The notes under the pieces were generated by a model. That model was not told where the DNA came from and did no database searches. It worked only from the letters and a program-made list of their open reading frames with translations. Of a stretch of DNA of 19,020 nucleotides, positions 1 to 7,091 are shown piece after piece. A program made the translations under genes and the position numbers. Source of the DNA: JBCBSP01 sp964561235 (lineage in GTDB: Bacteria; Pseudomonadota; Alphaproteobacteria; Caulobacterales; Maricaulaceae); the NCBI GenBank assembly GCA_964561235.1, contig CAZLOV010000033.1, positions 1 to 19,020 of the forward strand, given 5' to 3'. How positions within the stretch are numbered: position 1 is the first letter of the stretch; each line of letters begins with the position of its first letter.

Positions 1-193
1 AGGTGTAGAGAATGCCGATCACCAGGACGGCGAGGATCAGCCCGTTGATCGCCGGGTTCGCCTGGAAGGCCTCGACCAGGGGCTGCTGAAGCAGCACGCA
101 GGTGATCAGCACCGCAGCCAGGAACACGGTCATCCAGAGCACGTACTGCCCCGGACCCGTGAACCGCGCCGCACTATCCCGCCGCGTCGCCAT
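1..193 (-). CDS. MotA/TolQ/ExbB-like membrane protein, N-terminal part
   Basis: Only the first 64 codons are present; the gene continues past the left edge. The ATG at 193 is preceded by a purine-rich GAGGAG/AGGCGAG ribosome site. The short basic N-terminus (MATRRDSAAR) is followed by a hydrophobic segment at about residues 19-36. After a polar stretch containing QANPAINGLI, a second hydrophobic segment begins near residue 50. The pattern F-x-ANPAxNGLIxxVLxIGI is one I associate with alphaproteobacterial MotA/TolQ/ExbB proton-channel-family proteins, which usually have about 300 or more residues and act as inner-membrane, proton-driven channel subunits. That assignment comes from memory of the family. 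The diagnostic channel helices lie outside the window, so an unrelated two-helix membrane protein is not excluded. A 115-base gap separates it from the IMPase gene, so it may have its own promoter. Confidence 0.5.
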   Translation of the reverse strand, partial: MATRRDSAARFTGPGQYVLWMTVFLAAVLITCVLLQQPLVEAFQANPAINGLILAVLVIGILYT

Positions 194-219
194 CTCGCCT
201 CTCCTCGCCACACCTGCCT

Positions 220-230
220 GCTTGCATCCC
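220..230 (-). repeat. GGGATGCAAGC motif, copy 1
   Basis: The minus strand reads GGGATGCAAGC. It lies 26 bases upstream of the start at 193, inside the 115-base gap after the IMPase gene. The flanks also form a small hairpin on the same site (CTTGC at 221-225 with GCAAG at 231-235). The same 11-mer occurs at 7025-7035 and 7092-7102, always reading toward the following gene. Function unknown. Confidence 0.6.
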
Positions 231-308
231 GCAAGACGCAGAAAGACGCAAGGGTGCGGCGATTTATGGGCGCGCCCCTGCGGAAACGCGGGCGGATCGC
301 GCGCAGGC

Positions 309-1106
309 TTAGGCGTTGGCTTTCGCGAGGCGCTCGCGAAGCTCGGCCAGCACCATCTCGTTGCCCGCGGCGATGTCGCCGGTCTCCATCACGTCGCCGG
401 TGTTCTGGATCGCGCCTGCAAACCCGCCGGCCTCGCGCACCATCACGATGCCTGCGGCGATGTCCCACGCTTTGAGCTCGCGCTCCCAGAAACCGTCGAA
501 GCGGCCTGCGGCGGTCCAGGCGAGATCCAGCGCGGCCGAGCCGTAGCGGCGGATGCCTGCAACCATCGGCATGATCTGGTGCAGCTCCTTGAGGAAGCGC
601 GCATGGCCGGATTTCCCGAACCAGGGCGTGCCTGTCGCGATAACGCAGTCCTGAAGGTGCTTGCGCCCCGCCACGCGCAGCCGCCGGTCGTTGAGATAGG
701 CGCCGCGGCCCTTCTCGGCATGGAAGAGATCGTCCACGGCCGGATTGTAAATGACGCCCGCGACCAGCTCGCCCTCGCGCTCCAGCGCGATGGAGACGGC
801 GAAATGCGGCTGGGCGTGCAGGAAGTTCAGCGTGCCGTCGAGCGGATCGACGATCCAGCGGTGGGTGCGGTCGCTGCCCTCGACCACGCCGCGCTCCTCC
901 ATCAGGAAGCCGTAGCCCGGACGCGCGCGCGAAAGCTCCTCGAAGATGATCTCCTCAGCGCGATGATCGGCGGCGGAGACGAAATCCGACGGGCCCTTGC
1001 GGGCGACCTGGAGGTGTTCCAGCTCGCCGAAATCACGCGACAGCGAGCGCCCCGCCTTGCGGGCGGCGCGGATCATCACCTCGACGAGGGCGGAAACCTG
1101 TCCCAA
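309..1106 (-). CDS. Inositol monophosphatase family protein (SuhB-like)
   Basis: A 265-residue protein of the Mg2+-dependent, Li+-sensitive sugar phosphatase superfamily, expected to remove phosphate from inositol-1-phosphate or related substrates in the cytoplasm. Metal-binding motifs are visible: Glu-Glu at residues 70-71 (MEERG), the first signature WIVDPLDGTLNF at 84-95 with Asp87 and Asp90, and the second signature WDIAAG at 214-219 with Asp215. Length is normal for the family. The start is a TTG at 1106, six bases after the efp stop. It is preferred because MGQVSALVEVM resembles the N-termini I remember for relatives. An ATG at codon 11, with GAGG close by, is the alternative. The close spacing suggests co-transcription and possibly translational coupling with efp. 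Some relatives (SuhB) also affect ribosomal RNA processing, so the exact substrate is uncertain. Confidence 0.88.
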   Translation of the reverse strand: MGQVSALVEVMIRAARKAGRSLSRDFGELEHLQVARKGPSDFVSAADHRAEEIIFEELSRARPGYGFLMEERGVVEGSDRTHRWIVDPLDGTLNFLHAQPHFAVSIALEREGELVAGVIYNPAVDDLFHAEKGRGAYLNDRRLRVAGRKHLQDCVIATGTPWFGKSGHARFLKELHQIMPMVAGIRRYGSAALDLAWTAAGRFDGFWERELKAWDIAAGIVMVREAGGFAGAIQNTGDVMETGDIAAGNEMVLAELRERLAKANA

Positions 1107-1112
1107 AGCCGA

Positions 1113-1679
1113 TCAGTCCGCGCGGCGGACGTAGGAGGCGTCTTCGGTGGCGACGACGATTTTCTCGCCCACCCCGATGAACGGCGGCACCTGGGTGCGC
1201 ACGCCGCCCTCGATGACCGCCGGCTTGTAGGAATTCGCCGCGGTCTGACCCTTCACGACCGGCTCGGTCTCGACGACCTCGACCTCGACGTGCTGGGGCA
1301 GATCAAGGCCGATCGGCTTCTCCTCGTAGAATTCAAGCGTCACCGTCATGCCGTCCTTGAGAAAGGCGGCGCGCTCCTCGCCGACGAAATCGAGCTGGAG
1401 CTCGATCTGCTCGTAGGTCTCGGAGTCCATGAAGGTCAGCATCTCGCCCGAGGCGAACAGGAAGGTGTGATCCTTCTGCTCAAGGCGCACGCGCTCGACC
1501 TTGTCGGCGGCGCGGAAGCGCTCGTTGAGCTTGCGGCCGTCGAGGACGTTCTTCATCTCGACCTGCGCGAACGCGCCGCCCTTGCCCGGCTTGACGTGCT
1601 CCGTCTTGACGACGGTCCAGATGGTGTCCTGATGCTTCAGGACATGGCCCGGCTTGATTTCATTGCCGTTGATCTTCAT
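1113..1679 (-). CDS. efp: Elongation factor P
   Basis: The 188-residue protein has the usual EF-P length and three-domain layout. EF-P binds the ribosome between the P and E sites and relieves stalling at polyproline. The modification loop VKPGKGGAF is intact at residues 29-37, with Lys33 at the position of E. coli Lys34, the residue that receives beta-lysine or another group. The C-terminal region carries the conserved stretches KGQTAANSYKPA and TQVPPFIGVGEKI. The ATG at 1677-1679 has a TGAGG sequence a few bases upstream. The IMPase start follows after six bases. The SEL1 gene ends 119 bases upstream, and that gap holds a plausible promoter, so efp-IMPase may be expressed separately from the glycolytic genes. 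No EF-P modification gene (epmA, epmB or earP) is seen in the window. Confidence 0.97.
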   Translation of the reverse strand: MKINGNEIKPGHVLKHQDTIWTVVKTEHVKPGKGGAFAQVEMKNVLDGRKLNERFRAADKVERVRLEQKDHTFLFASGEMLTFMDSETYEQIELQLDFVGEERAAFLKDGMTVTLEFYEEKPIGLDLPQHVEVEVVETEPVVKGQTAANSYKPAVIEGGVRTQVPPFIGVGEKIVVATEDASYVRRAD

Positions 1680-1761
1680 CGCGCGCCTCAGGCTGCAGGC
1701 GAGCGGCGCGGGACAGGCGTGAACGGCCCGGGTGACGCGCCCTCGGCGTTGGGATGGCGGC

Positions 1762-1790
1762 GTTTAACAGGCTCGGCGCCGATCCGGCAA
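1762..1790 (-). promoter_or_regulatory. Possible sigma-70-type promoter for efp
   Basis: On the minus strand, TTGCCG (1790-1785) and TTAAAC (1767-1762) are separated by exactly 17 bases, about 80 bases before the efp start. TTGCCG sits in the context GCTTG, which resembles the -35 element of alphaproteobacterial promoters. The -10 match is only partial (3 of 6). It lies in the 119-base gap after the SEL1 gene, the only gap before efp. The pairing was found by eye and is weak evidence on its own. Confidence 0.3.
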
Positions 1791-1798
1791 GCGGGGCG

Positions 1799-2926
1799 TC
1801 ACCGCCCGCCGGTGTCGAACGCGGCGCGTTGCTGAAGGCGCGCGCGCACATCCGGCGCCAAAACGTTCTCCAGCGCCGCCTCGAGACGCACCCGGTCGGG
1901 ATCGTCGGCCAGCTCGCCGGCGGCGCGCAGGGTCCATACATACGCCTGTTCGAGATCGCGCGGCAGCCCGTCGCCGGTCGCCAGCGCGACCGCGTACAGA
2001 AGCGCTCCCTCCGCATCGCCGGCGATCGCCGCGCGGCGCGCATGGTCCGCCCCGCGCACCGGATCCGGCGCGCGGCCGGGGCCGCCCTGGTAAAGCAGGA
2101 GCGCATACTGGCCCATCGCGCCGGGATGGCCGGATTCAGCCGCCTGGCGGACGAGGGCGAAACCCTTCGCGGGATCGGGATCGCCGCTCTCCCCCGTCAG
2201 TTCCATCAGCCCGGCCTGCAGGGCGGCGTCGGCGTCTCCCATCGAGGCGGCGCGCTCATACCAAGGCAGGGCCAGGCGCGGATCGGAAGGCCCGTGCACC
2301 CAGCTGTCGAGCGCGATCGCATACTCGATGAAGGCGGGCGCATGACCGGCCTCCGCAGCCAGACGCAGCCAGTCAATCACCAGCCGCGCCTCGCCGGGAT
2401 CGACGGAACGCTTGAGATGGAGGCCGTATTCCAGCGCCGCGCGCGCATCGCCGGTATCGGCCGCATCCGCCAGGAAGCCGCGCGCCTCGAACGGCGAAAG
2501 CCCCGCCTGTTCGCCTTCGGCCATGCGCGCGAGCACCAGCAGCGCGTCGACATCGCCCTGTTCGCCGGCACGCCGCAGCCAGCGCGCCGCAGCCTCCGGA
2601 TCGGGCGTGCCGGAAGCGAGGCCGTGAAGGCGGATATGCCCAGCAAGCGTGGCGCCGCGCGGTTCGCCGGCGGCGGCGGCGCGCTCGGCATGGATGAGCG
2701 CGGTGCGGTAATCCCGCGTCAGATAGGCGCCCGAAGCCAGCGCCATGGCGCGGTCGGACAGCGCGCGCCCCTCATGGACGTCGCCGGAACGGTCTTCGCC
2801 GAAATCCGCCGCAAGCCCCGGCGGCAAAGGCGGCGCGGCCTGCACGGAGGATGGATCGTTTGCGCCTTGCGCAAACGCGCCGCTGCTCGCGGCCATGAGG
2901 CTCAGGATGAGGACAATCGCGCGCAA
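1799..2926 (-). CDS. Exported SEL1/TPR-like repeat protein
   Basis: A 375-residue protein with an N-terminal hydrophobic segment (RAIVLILSLMAASSGAFAQG, cleavage probably after AFA at about residue 19), so it is probably periplasmic. Residues from about 88 to 337 form roughly seven SEL1-like helical repeats. Each has the pattern A-x-W/LR-x-AA-x-xG-x-xxA, for example ERAASMGDADAALQAG and RQAAESGHPGAMGQYA. Such repeats make a superhelical surface for protein-protein contact; no catalytic domain is visible. The TTG at 2926 is chosen because it keeps the whole signal peptide and has GGTGGA seven bases upstream; the ATG at codon 11 would cut the signal. It overlaps the end of thiE by 25 bases, so translation is probably coupled. 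Its partner is unknown. Confidence 0.8.
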   Translation of the reverse strand: MRAIVLILSLMAASSGAFAQGANDPSSVQAAPPLPPGLAADFGEDRSGDVHEGRALSDRAMALASGAYLTRDYRTALIHAERAAAAGEPRGATLAGHIRLHGLASGTPDPEAAARWLRRAGEQGDVDALLVLARMAEGEQAGLSPFEARGFLADAADTGDARAALEYGLHLKRSVDPGEARLVIDWLRLAAEAGHAPAFIEYAIALDSWVHGPSDPRLALPWYERAASMGDADAALQAGLMELTGESGDPDPAKGFALVRQAAESGHPGAMGQYALLLYQGGPGRAPDPVRGADHARRAAIAGDAEGALLYAVALATGDGLPRDLEQAYVWTLRAAGELADDPDRVRLEAALENVLAPDVRARLQQRAAFDTGGR

Positions 2927-3519
2927 ATCCGTTCCACCGCGGCTTCAGGGCCCTTCTCGTGGGACCAGACCCCGCTTGAGACCGCGACGTAATCCGCCCC
3001 GGCGCGCGCAAGGTCGGCAGCGTTGTCCTCGGTCACCCCGCCGATTGCGACGCAGGGGATTTCGAACAACGCGCTCCACCACTCCAGAATATCAAGGGAA
3101 GCCTGCGTCTTGGGCGTTTTCGTGACGGTTGGATAAAAGGCTCCGAACGCCACATAGTCCGCCCCCTTCTCTCCGGCCTCCATAGCGAGATGGCGGCTGT
3201 CATGGCACGTGACGCCGACGATGCCGTCGCGGCCCACCGCCGCGCGCGCCTCGGCGTAGCCGGCGTCATCCTGACCGACATGCACGCCGTCCGCGCCCAG
3301 GCGCGCCGCGAGCGCAGGGTCGTCATTGAGGATCGCTGTCACGCCTGCGGCCTTCGCCGCAGCGATCAGCTCCCGGGCGTGGCGTTCGGTCTCTTCGCGC
3401 GGATGGTCCTTGAGCCGGACCTGCACGGCGGCGACCGGTCCGGCGTTCAGCGCGCGCGCCAGCAGACCGGAAAAGCCCGCGTCGATTTTCGGCGGCGTGA
3501 GGAGGTAGAGCTCGGCCAT
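2902..3519 (-). CDS. thiE: Thiamine-phosphate synthase (ThiE-like)
   Basis: A 205-residue TIM-barrel protein of the ThiE/TenI family. ThiE joins hydroxymethylpyrimidine pyrophosphate to thiazole phosphate to make thiamine monophosphate. Visible family motifs are QVRLKD (33-38, for the usual QLR-K), LND (64-66), GVHVGQDD (78-85), GAFYPTVTK (126-134) and AIGGV (158-162). Position 67 is Asp where the usual motif reads NDR, and the Lys/Arg pattern in the first motif is shifted, so this could be a divergent paralogue rather than the main enzyme. The ATG lies four bases after the aldolase stop, and the 3' end overlaps the SEL1 start. No other thiamine gene is nearby. The link to glycolytic genes may reflect shared expression, since thiamine diphosphate is a cofactor in central carbon metabolism (inference). 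Confidence 0.82.
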   Translation of the reverse strand: MAELYLLTPPKIDAGFSGLLARALNAGPVAAVQVRLKDHPREETERHARELIAAAKAAGVTAILNDDPALAARLGADGVHVGQDDAGYAEARAAVGRDGIVGVTCHDSRHLAMEAGEKGADYVAFGAFYPTVTKTPKTQASLDILEWWSALFEIPCVAIGGVTEDNAADLARAGADYVAVSSGVWSHEKGPEAAVERICARLSSS

Positions 3520-3523
3520 GGCG

Positions 3524-4564
3524 TCACGCGGCGGCCTGACCCTCCATCTCCTCGCTCCACTCGCCCAGAGCGGCGAGGCCGTTCATGCGGGCGCGGTGGT
3601 TGAAGGCGGCCTGAGCGGCGGCGACGTTTGCCGGTTTCCCGCCCCAGGCGCTCAGCGGCGCAGCCTGGAGCGCGCGGCCATAGGAGAAGGTCAAAGGCCA
3701 GGGCAGATCGAAGCCCGAATTCATCAGATTGAGGTGCGCGGTGGCGTCGACGTCGGACTGGCCGCCGGAAAGGAAGGCGATCCCCGGCACCGCCGCCGGC
3801 ACGCAGTTGAGCAGGCACTGCACCGTCATCTCGGCCACTTCGTCTCGGTCCGCCTGGCGCGCGGCGGCCGTGCCCGCAATCACCATGTTCGGCTTGAGGA
3901 TCGTGCCCTCCAGCACCACGCCCTGCTCGAACAGTTCGGCGTAAAGGCGCTTGAGCGTGAACTCGGTGATTTCATAGCAGCGTTCGATGGAATGATCGCC
4001 GTCCATGATGACCTCGGGCTCGACGATCGGGACGATGTTCGCCTCCTGGCAGAGCATCGCATAGCGCGCCAGCGCGTGCGCGTTGACGTTCACGCAGTAC
4101 TGGGACGGACGCTCGTCCGTCCCGTCCGGGCCGATATTGATCACGGCGCGCCATTTCGCGAAACGCGCGCCGAGAGCGTAGTATTCATCCAGACGCTCGC
4201 GCAGGCCGTCGAGACCTTCCGTGACCGTCTCGCCGTCAGCGCCGGCCAGCGGCTTGGCGCCGGTGTCGACCTTGATCCCCGGAACCGTCCCGGCCTTCCG
4301 GATCAGCTCGACCAGCGGCGCGCCGTCGGCGGCGTTCTGGCGGATCGTCTCGTCGTAGAGGATCACGCCGGAGACATGGTCGCTCATCGCCGGTTCGGTG
4401 CGGAACAGCATCTCGCGCCAATCGCGGCGCGTCTCAGGCGTGCTTTCCAGCGAGATGGACTCGAAACGCTTGCCGATCGTCTTCGTGCTTTCGTCGGCGG
4501 CGAGGATCCCCTTGCCGGGCGCGACCATGCGCAGGGCGGTTTCGTAAAGCGCGTCGATATCCAT
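3524..4564 (-). CDS. fba: Class I fructose-bisphosphate aldolase
   Basis: A 346-residue, Schiff-base aldolase of the type best known from animals and plants. It cleaves fructose-1,6-bisphosphate to dihydroxyacetone phosphate and glyceraldehyde-3-phosphate, and works in reverse during gluconeogenesis. The catalytic set is complete: Asp24 in LAADES, Lys98 in PGIKVD, Lys137 in AKWRAV, the Glu pair in VEPE (182/184), and the Schiff-base Lys224 in EGTILKPNMV. LSGGQSDVDAT at 265-275 is the phosphate-binding loop. No metal-dependent class II signature is present. The ATG at 4562-4564 has GGAGAAGG upstream. It sits 103 bases after pgk, with an inverted repeat in between, and four bases before thiE. 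Many bacteria use class II or DhnA-type enzymes, so the vertebrate-like class is a point of note. Confidence 0.96.
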   Translation of the reverse strand: MDIDALYETALRMVAPGKGILAADESTKTIGKRFESISLESTPETRRDWREMLFRTEPAMSDHVSGVILYDETIRQNAADGAPLVELIRKAGTVPGIKVDTGAKPLAGADGETVTEGLDGLRERLDEYYALGARFAKWRAVINIGPDGTDERPSQYCVNVNAHALARYAMLCQEANIVPIVEPEVIMDGDHSIERCYEITEFTLKRLYAELFEQGVVLEGTILKPNMVIAGTAAARQADRDEVAEMTVQCLLNCVPAAVPGIAFLSGGQSDVDATAHLNLMNSGFDLPWPLTFSYGRALQAAPLSAWGGKPANVAAAQAAFNHRARMNGLAALGEWSEEMEGQAAA

Positions 4565-4593
4565 AGAGCCTTCTCCGAAAGGACAGGTCGATC

Positions 4594-4648
4594 AAAAAAC
4601 GGGTTCGTGCCGGAGCCGGGCCGGGCATAGCCGCTGCGCCGCCCGGCC
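4594..4648 (-). other. Inverted repeat and T-tract between pgk and fba
   Basis: Inside the 103-base pgk-fba gap, GGCCGGGC (4619-4626) and GCCCGGCC (4641-4648) are perfect 8-bp complements with a 14-base loop. In the direction of transcription a T6 run (4599-4594) follows about 19 bases later. The T run is too far for a textbook intrinsic terminator. The element could be a partial terminator, or a processing or stability site that sets the pgk/fba ratio (inference). Confidence 0.35.
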
Positions 4649-4667
4649 GTCGAGCGAAACCTGAATC

Positions 4668-5873
4668 TCAGCCGCGGGCGTCGTCGTGCTCGCGCAGCGC
4701 CGCCACGCCGGGCAGGGTCCGCCCCTCCAGCCATTCAAGAAACGCGCCGCCCGCGGTGGACACGAAGGTGAAGCCCTGCGCCGCGCCGGCGTGGTTCAGC
4801 GCGGCGACCGTATCGCCCCCGCCGGCGACGGCGACGAGATGATGCTCGCGCGCGCGCCGCGCGGCGTACTGGGCCGCCTCGACCGTCGCGGTGTCGAACG
4901 GCTCCAGCTCGAAAGCGCCGAGCGGTCCGTTCCAAACCAGCGTGCGCGCGGCATCCAGCGCGTCGGCCAGGCGGTCGACCGTTTCCGGTCCGGCGTCGAG
5001 GATCATCGCGTCCGGGGGCACGTCCTCGACCGGTACGGTTTCATGCTCGGCGTGCGCCTTGAATTCGCGCGCCACCACGGCGTCGACCGGCAGCAGAACG
5101 TCCGAGCCAGCGGCCGCGGCCGCATCGAGAATGTCGCGCGCCGTGCCGACAAGATCGCGCTCGACGAGGCTTGCGCCGACCTGATGACCCTTCGCAAGCA
5201 GGAAGGTGTTGGCCATCGCGCCGCCGATGAACAGCCGGTCCACCTTCTTTACGAGGTTCATCAGAAGGTCGAGCTTGCTGGAGACTTTCGCGCCGCCCAC
5301 GACAGCCAGAAGCGGCCGGTTCGGGCTCTCGAGCGCGGCGGTGAGATGGTCGATCTCCCGCTCCATGGAGAGGCCCGCCCAGGCCGGCAGGCTGCGCGCC
5401 ACCCCTTCGGTGGAGGCGTGCGCGCGATGAGCCGCGGAGAAGGCGTCGTTGACATAGGCGTCGCCAAGCCGCGCCAGCGAGAGCGCGAAGGCCGGGTCGT
5501 TCGCCTCCTCGCCCGGATGAAAGCGGGTGTTCTCCAGCAGCAGCACCTCGCCTGCGCCGAGCGCCGCAGCGGCGGCTTCGGCGGCCTCGCCGACCGTCTC
5601 CTCGCAGAAGGCGACCGGCGCGCCCAGCACTTCCGCAAAGGCCGGGGCGACCGGCGCCAGGCTCATCTCCGGGACGCGCCGACCCCGGGGCCGGTCGAAA
5701 TGCGCGCACAGCACGACGGCGCACCCGCGCGCGCGCAGCCATTCAACCGTGGGAAGCGCCGCGCGCAGCCGGGTGTCGTCGCCGACCCGGCCGTCCTTCA
5801 TCGGGACGTTGAAATCGACGCGGACAAGCACGCGGCCGCCCTGGATCCCGGAATTCTCAAGCCGGCGCAGCAT
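4668..5873 (-). CDS. pgk: Phosphoglycerate kinase
   Basis: The 401-residue protein has full PGK length. It transfers phosphate between 1,3-bisphosphoglycerate and ADP in the cytoplasm. Signatures run in order: VRVDFNVP (17-24), CAHFDRPRG (56-64, for the usual SH-x-GRPKG), LLENTRFHPGEE (112-123), the hinge/nucleotide loop VVGGAKVSSK (191-200), WNGPLGAFE (314-322), GGGDT (351-355) and FVSTAGGAFLEWLEG (370-384). The ATG at 5871-5873 has a strong GGGGGACAGG just upstream. Only 27 bases separate it from the gap stop, so the two are very likely co-transcribed. The Asp in HFDRP replaces the common Gly; I recall this in other alphaproteobacteria and do not take it as a defect. Confidence 0.97.
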   Translation of the reverse strand: MLRRLENSGIQGGRVLVRVDFNVPMKDGRVGDDTRLRAALPTVEWLRARGCAVVLCAHFDRPRGRRVPEMSLAPVAPAFAEVLGAPVAFCEETVGEAAEAAAAALGAGEVLLLENTRFHPGEEANDPAFALSLARLGDAYVNDAFSAAHRAHASTEGVARSLPAWAGLSMEREIDHLTAALESPNRPLLAVVGGAKVSSKLDLLMNLVKKVDRLFIGGAMANTFLLAKGHQVGASLVERDLVGTARDILDAAAAAGSDVLLPVDAVVAREFKAHAEHETVPVEDVPPDAMILDAGPETVDRLADALDAARTLVWNGPLGAFELEPFDTATVEAAQYAARRAREHHLVAVAGGGDTVAALNHAGAAQGFTFVSTAGGAFLEWLEGRTLPGVAALREHDDARG

Positions 5874-5900
5874 GCCTGTCCCCCTTCGCCCGGCCCGCTT

Positions 5901-6914
5901 CTAGACGAAGCGGCCCATCGCCTGCGCCGTGTCGATCATGCGGCAGGCGAAACCCCATTCATTGTCATACCAGGTCATCACCCGGGCGAGCCCGCCCTGG
6001 ACGACATTGGTCTTGTCCAGCGCCACGACCGAGGAACGCGGATCGTGGTTGTAGTCCGTGGAGACCAGCGGCAGGTCGTCATATCCCAGCACGCCCTTGA
6101 GCGGACCGGCGTCGGCAGCCGCGCGGATCGCGGCGTTGAGCTCGTCCGCGCTGGTTTCGCGCTCGGGCTGGAAGACCAGATCGATCACCGAGACGTTCGG
6201 CGTCGGCACGCGCAGCGCCGCGCCGTCGAGCTTGCCCTTCAGTTCGGGCAGCACTTCCCCGACGGCTTTCGCCGCGCCGGTGGTCGTCGGCACGATCGAC
6301 ATGGCGGCGGCGCGCGCGCGGTGCAGATCCTTGTGATTGCGGTCAAGCGTGGGCTGGTCGCCGGTATAGGCGTGGATCGTCGTGGCGTGGCCGCGCGCGA
6401 TGCCCACGGCGTCGTGCAGCACCTTGGCGACCGGCGCGAGACCGTTGGTCGTGCAGGAGGCGTTGGAGACGACGACGTCGTTGGCGGTCAGGTCCTGATG
6501 ATTGACGCCGAAGACCACGGTGCGGTCGACATTCTTGCCCGGCGCCGAGAGCAGGACGCGCCTGGCGCCGGCGTCCAGATGCGCGGACGCGGCGGCCTTC
6601 TCGTTGAACTTGCCGGTGCACTCCAGAACGATGTCGACGCCGATCTCCTTCCAGGGAAGGCGGGACGGGTCGCGGTCGGCGACCTTGCGGATTTTCCCGA
6701 AACCGCCGTCGATCCAGTCCTCGCCGTGGGTCACCTCTCCGGGATACCGTCCGTGGACGGTGTCGTATTTCAGAAGGTGGGCGTTGGTGGCGGCGGGCGC
6801 GGAGTCGTTGATCGCGACCACCTCGACGTCCGACCAGCGCTGGTGCTCCAGGACGGCGCGCAGGCAAAGCCGGCCGATGCGGCCGAAACCGTTGACGGCG
6901 ACGCGAAGGGCCAT
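5901..6914 (-). CDS. gap: Glyceraldehyde-3-phosphate dehydrogenase
   Basis: A 337-residue, type I phosphorylating GAPDH that converts glyceraldehyde-3-phosphate, NAD+ and phosphate to 1,3-bisphosphoglycerate. The nucleotide fold starts with VNGFGRIGR (7-15). Asp37 in INDSA fits NAD+ use. The active-site motif SNASCTTNGLAP has Cys154, paired with His181 in TIHAYTGDQ. The C-terminal signature is WYDNEWG (315-321). The ATG at 6912-6914 has GAGGAA ten bases upstream. It heads the minus-strand glycolytic cluster and faces the sqdB-like gene across 191 bases. That region carries a palindrome at 6937-6949 and a hairpin at 6961-6980, both in its probable leader, so regulation at this point is likely (inference). 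Confidence 0.97.
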   Translation of the reverse strand: MALRVAVNGFGRIGRLCLRAVLEHQRWSDVEVVAINDSAPAATNAHLLKYDTVHGRYPGEVTHGEDWIDGGFGKIRKVADRDPSRLPWKEIGVDIVLECTGKFNEKAAASAHLDAGARRVLLSAPGKNVDRTVVFGVNHQDLTANDVVVSNASCTTNGLAPVAKVLHDAVGIARGHATTIHAYTGDQPTLDRNHKDLHRARAAAMSIVPTTTGAAKAVGEVLPELKGKLDGAALRVPTPNVSVIDLVFQPERETSADELNAAIRAAADAGPLKGVLGYDDLPLVSTDYNHDPRSSVVALDKTNVVQGGLARVMTWYDNEWGFACRMIDTAQAMGRFV

Positions 6915-6936
6915 CGGCGTGTTCCTCGACTATGAA

Positions 6937-6949
6937 ACCGAACTTCGGT
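6937..6949. promoter_or_regulatory. Palindrome ACCGAAcTTCGGT, candidate operator for gap
   Basis: A perfect 6+1+6 palindrome lies 22 bases upstream of the gap start. Its symmetry and size are typical of a dimeric repressor site. On the minus strand it falls between a TTTTCA and a CATAGT spaced by 17 bases (4 of 6 matches each). If that pair were the promoter, however, the transcript would start inside or after the ribosome site, so the real promoter is probably further upstream. Confidence 0.4.
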
Positions 6950-6960
6950 GGTGAAAATGT

Positions 6961-6980
6961 CGGCGGGGATGTACCCGCCG
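6961..6980 (-). promoter_or_regulatory. Hairpin in the probable gap leader
   Basis: CGGCGGG (6961-6967) and CCCGCCG (6974-6980) are perfect 7-bp complements around a 6-base loop. In the direction of gap transcription the hairpin is followed by ACATTTTC, a weak T-rich stretch. It could slow or attenuate transcription into gap, or protect the 5' end of the message. There is no direct evidence of function. Confidence 0.4.
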
Positions 6981-7024
6981 CTCGCCTCCGCGTCCACCGT
7001 CCGGGCTGCGCTGCGGCGGCGCAA

Positions 7025-7035
7025 GCTTGCATCCC
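7025..7035 (-). repeat. GGGATGCAAGC motif, copy 2
   Basis: It reads GGGATGCAAGC on the minus strand, toward gap, 110 bases upstream of the gap start. It overlaps a 10-bp perfect palindrome, GCAAGCTTGC (7021-7030). Together with the copy at 7092-7102 it forms an 11-bp inverted repeat across the gap/sqdB divergent region. Confidence 0.6.
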
Positions 7036-7091
7036 GTCAGCGGTCCTGCCAGAACCCGCTGCAAATCCGACACGACAGGCGGCTCAAGCCG

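Noticed and set aside
1773..1782. 10-bp palindrome TCGGCGCCGA between the SEL1 gene and efp
   Set aside because: Short GC palindromes of this kind are common in such DNA. It lies within the spacer of the candidate efp promoter but has no second supporting feature.
102..1835. A 577-codon open frame on the plus strand over IMPase and efp
   Set aside because: It is a shadow of conserved minus-strand genes with composition-driven sequence.
3518..4630. A 370-codon open frame on the plus strand over the aldolase gene
   Set aside because: It is antisense to an aldolase with every catalytic residue in place.
4686..6935. A 749-codon open frame on the plus strand over pgk and gap
   Set aside because: It is antisense to two unmistakable glycolytic genes, crosses their intergenic gap without any ribosome site of its own, and has no family motif.
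6343..7032. A 229-codon minus-strand frame starting in the GGGATGCAAGC motif and running into gap in another frame
   Set aside because: The translation is Arg/Pro-rich with no motif, and the gap frame there is certain. The shared ATG-CAA start is noted under the motif finding only.
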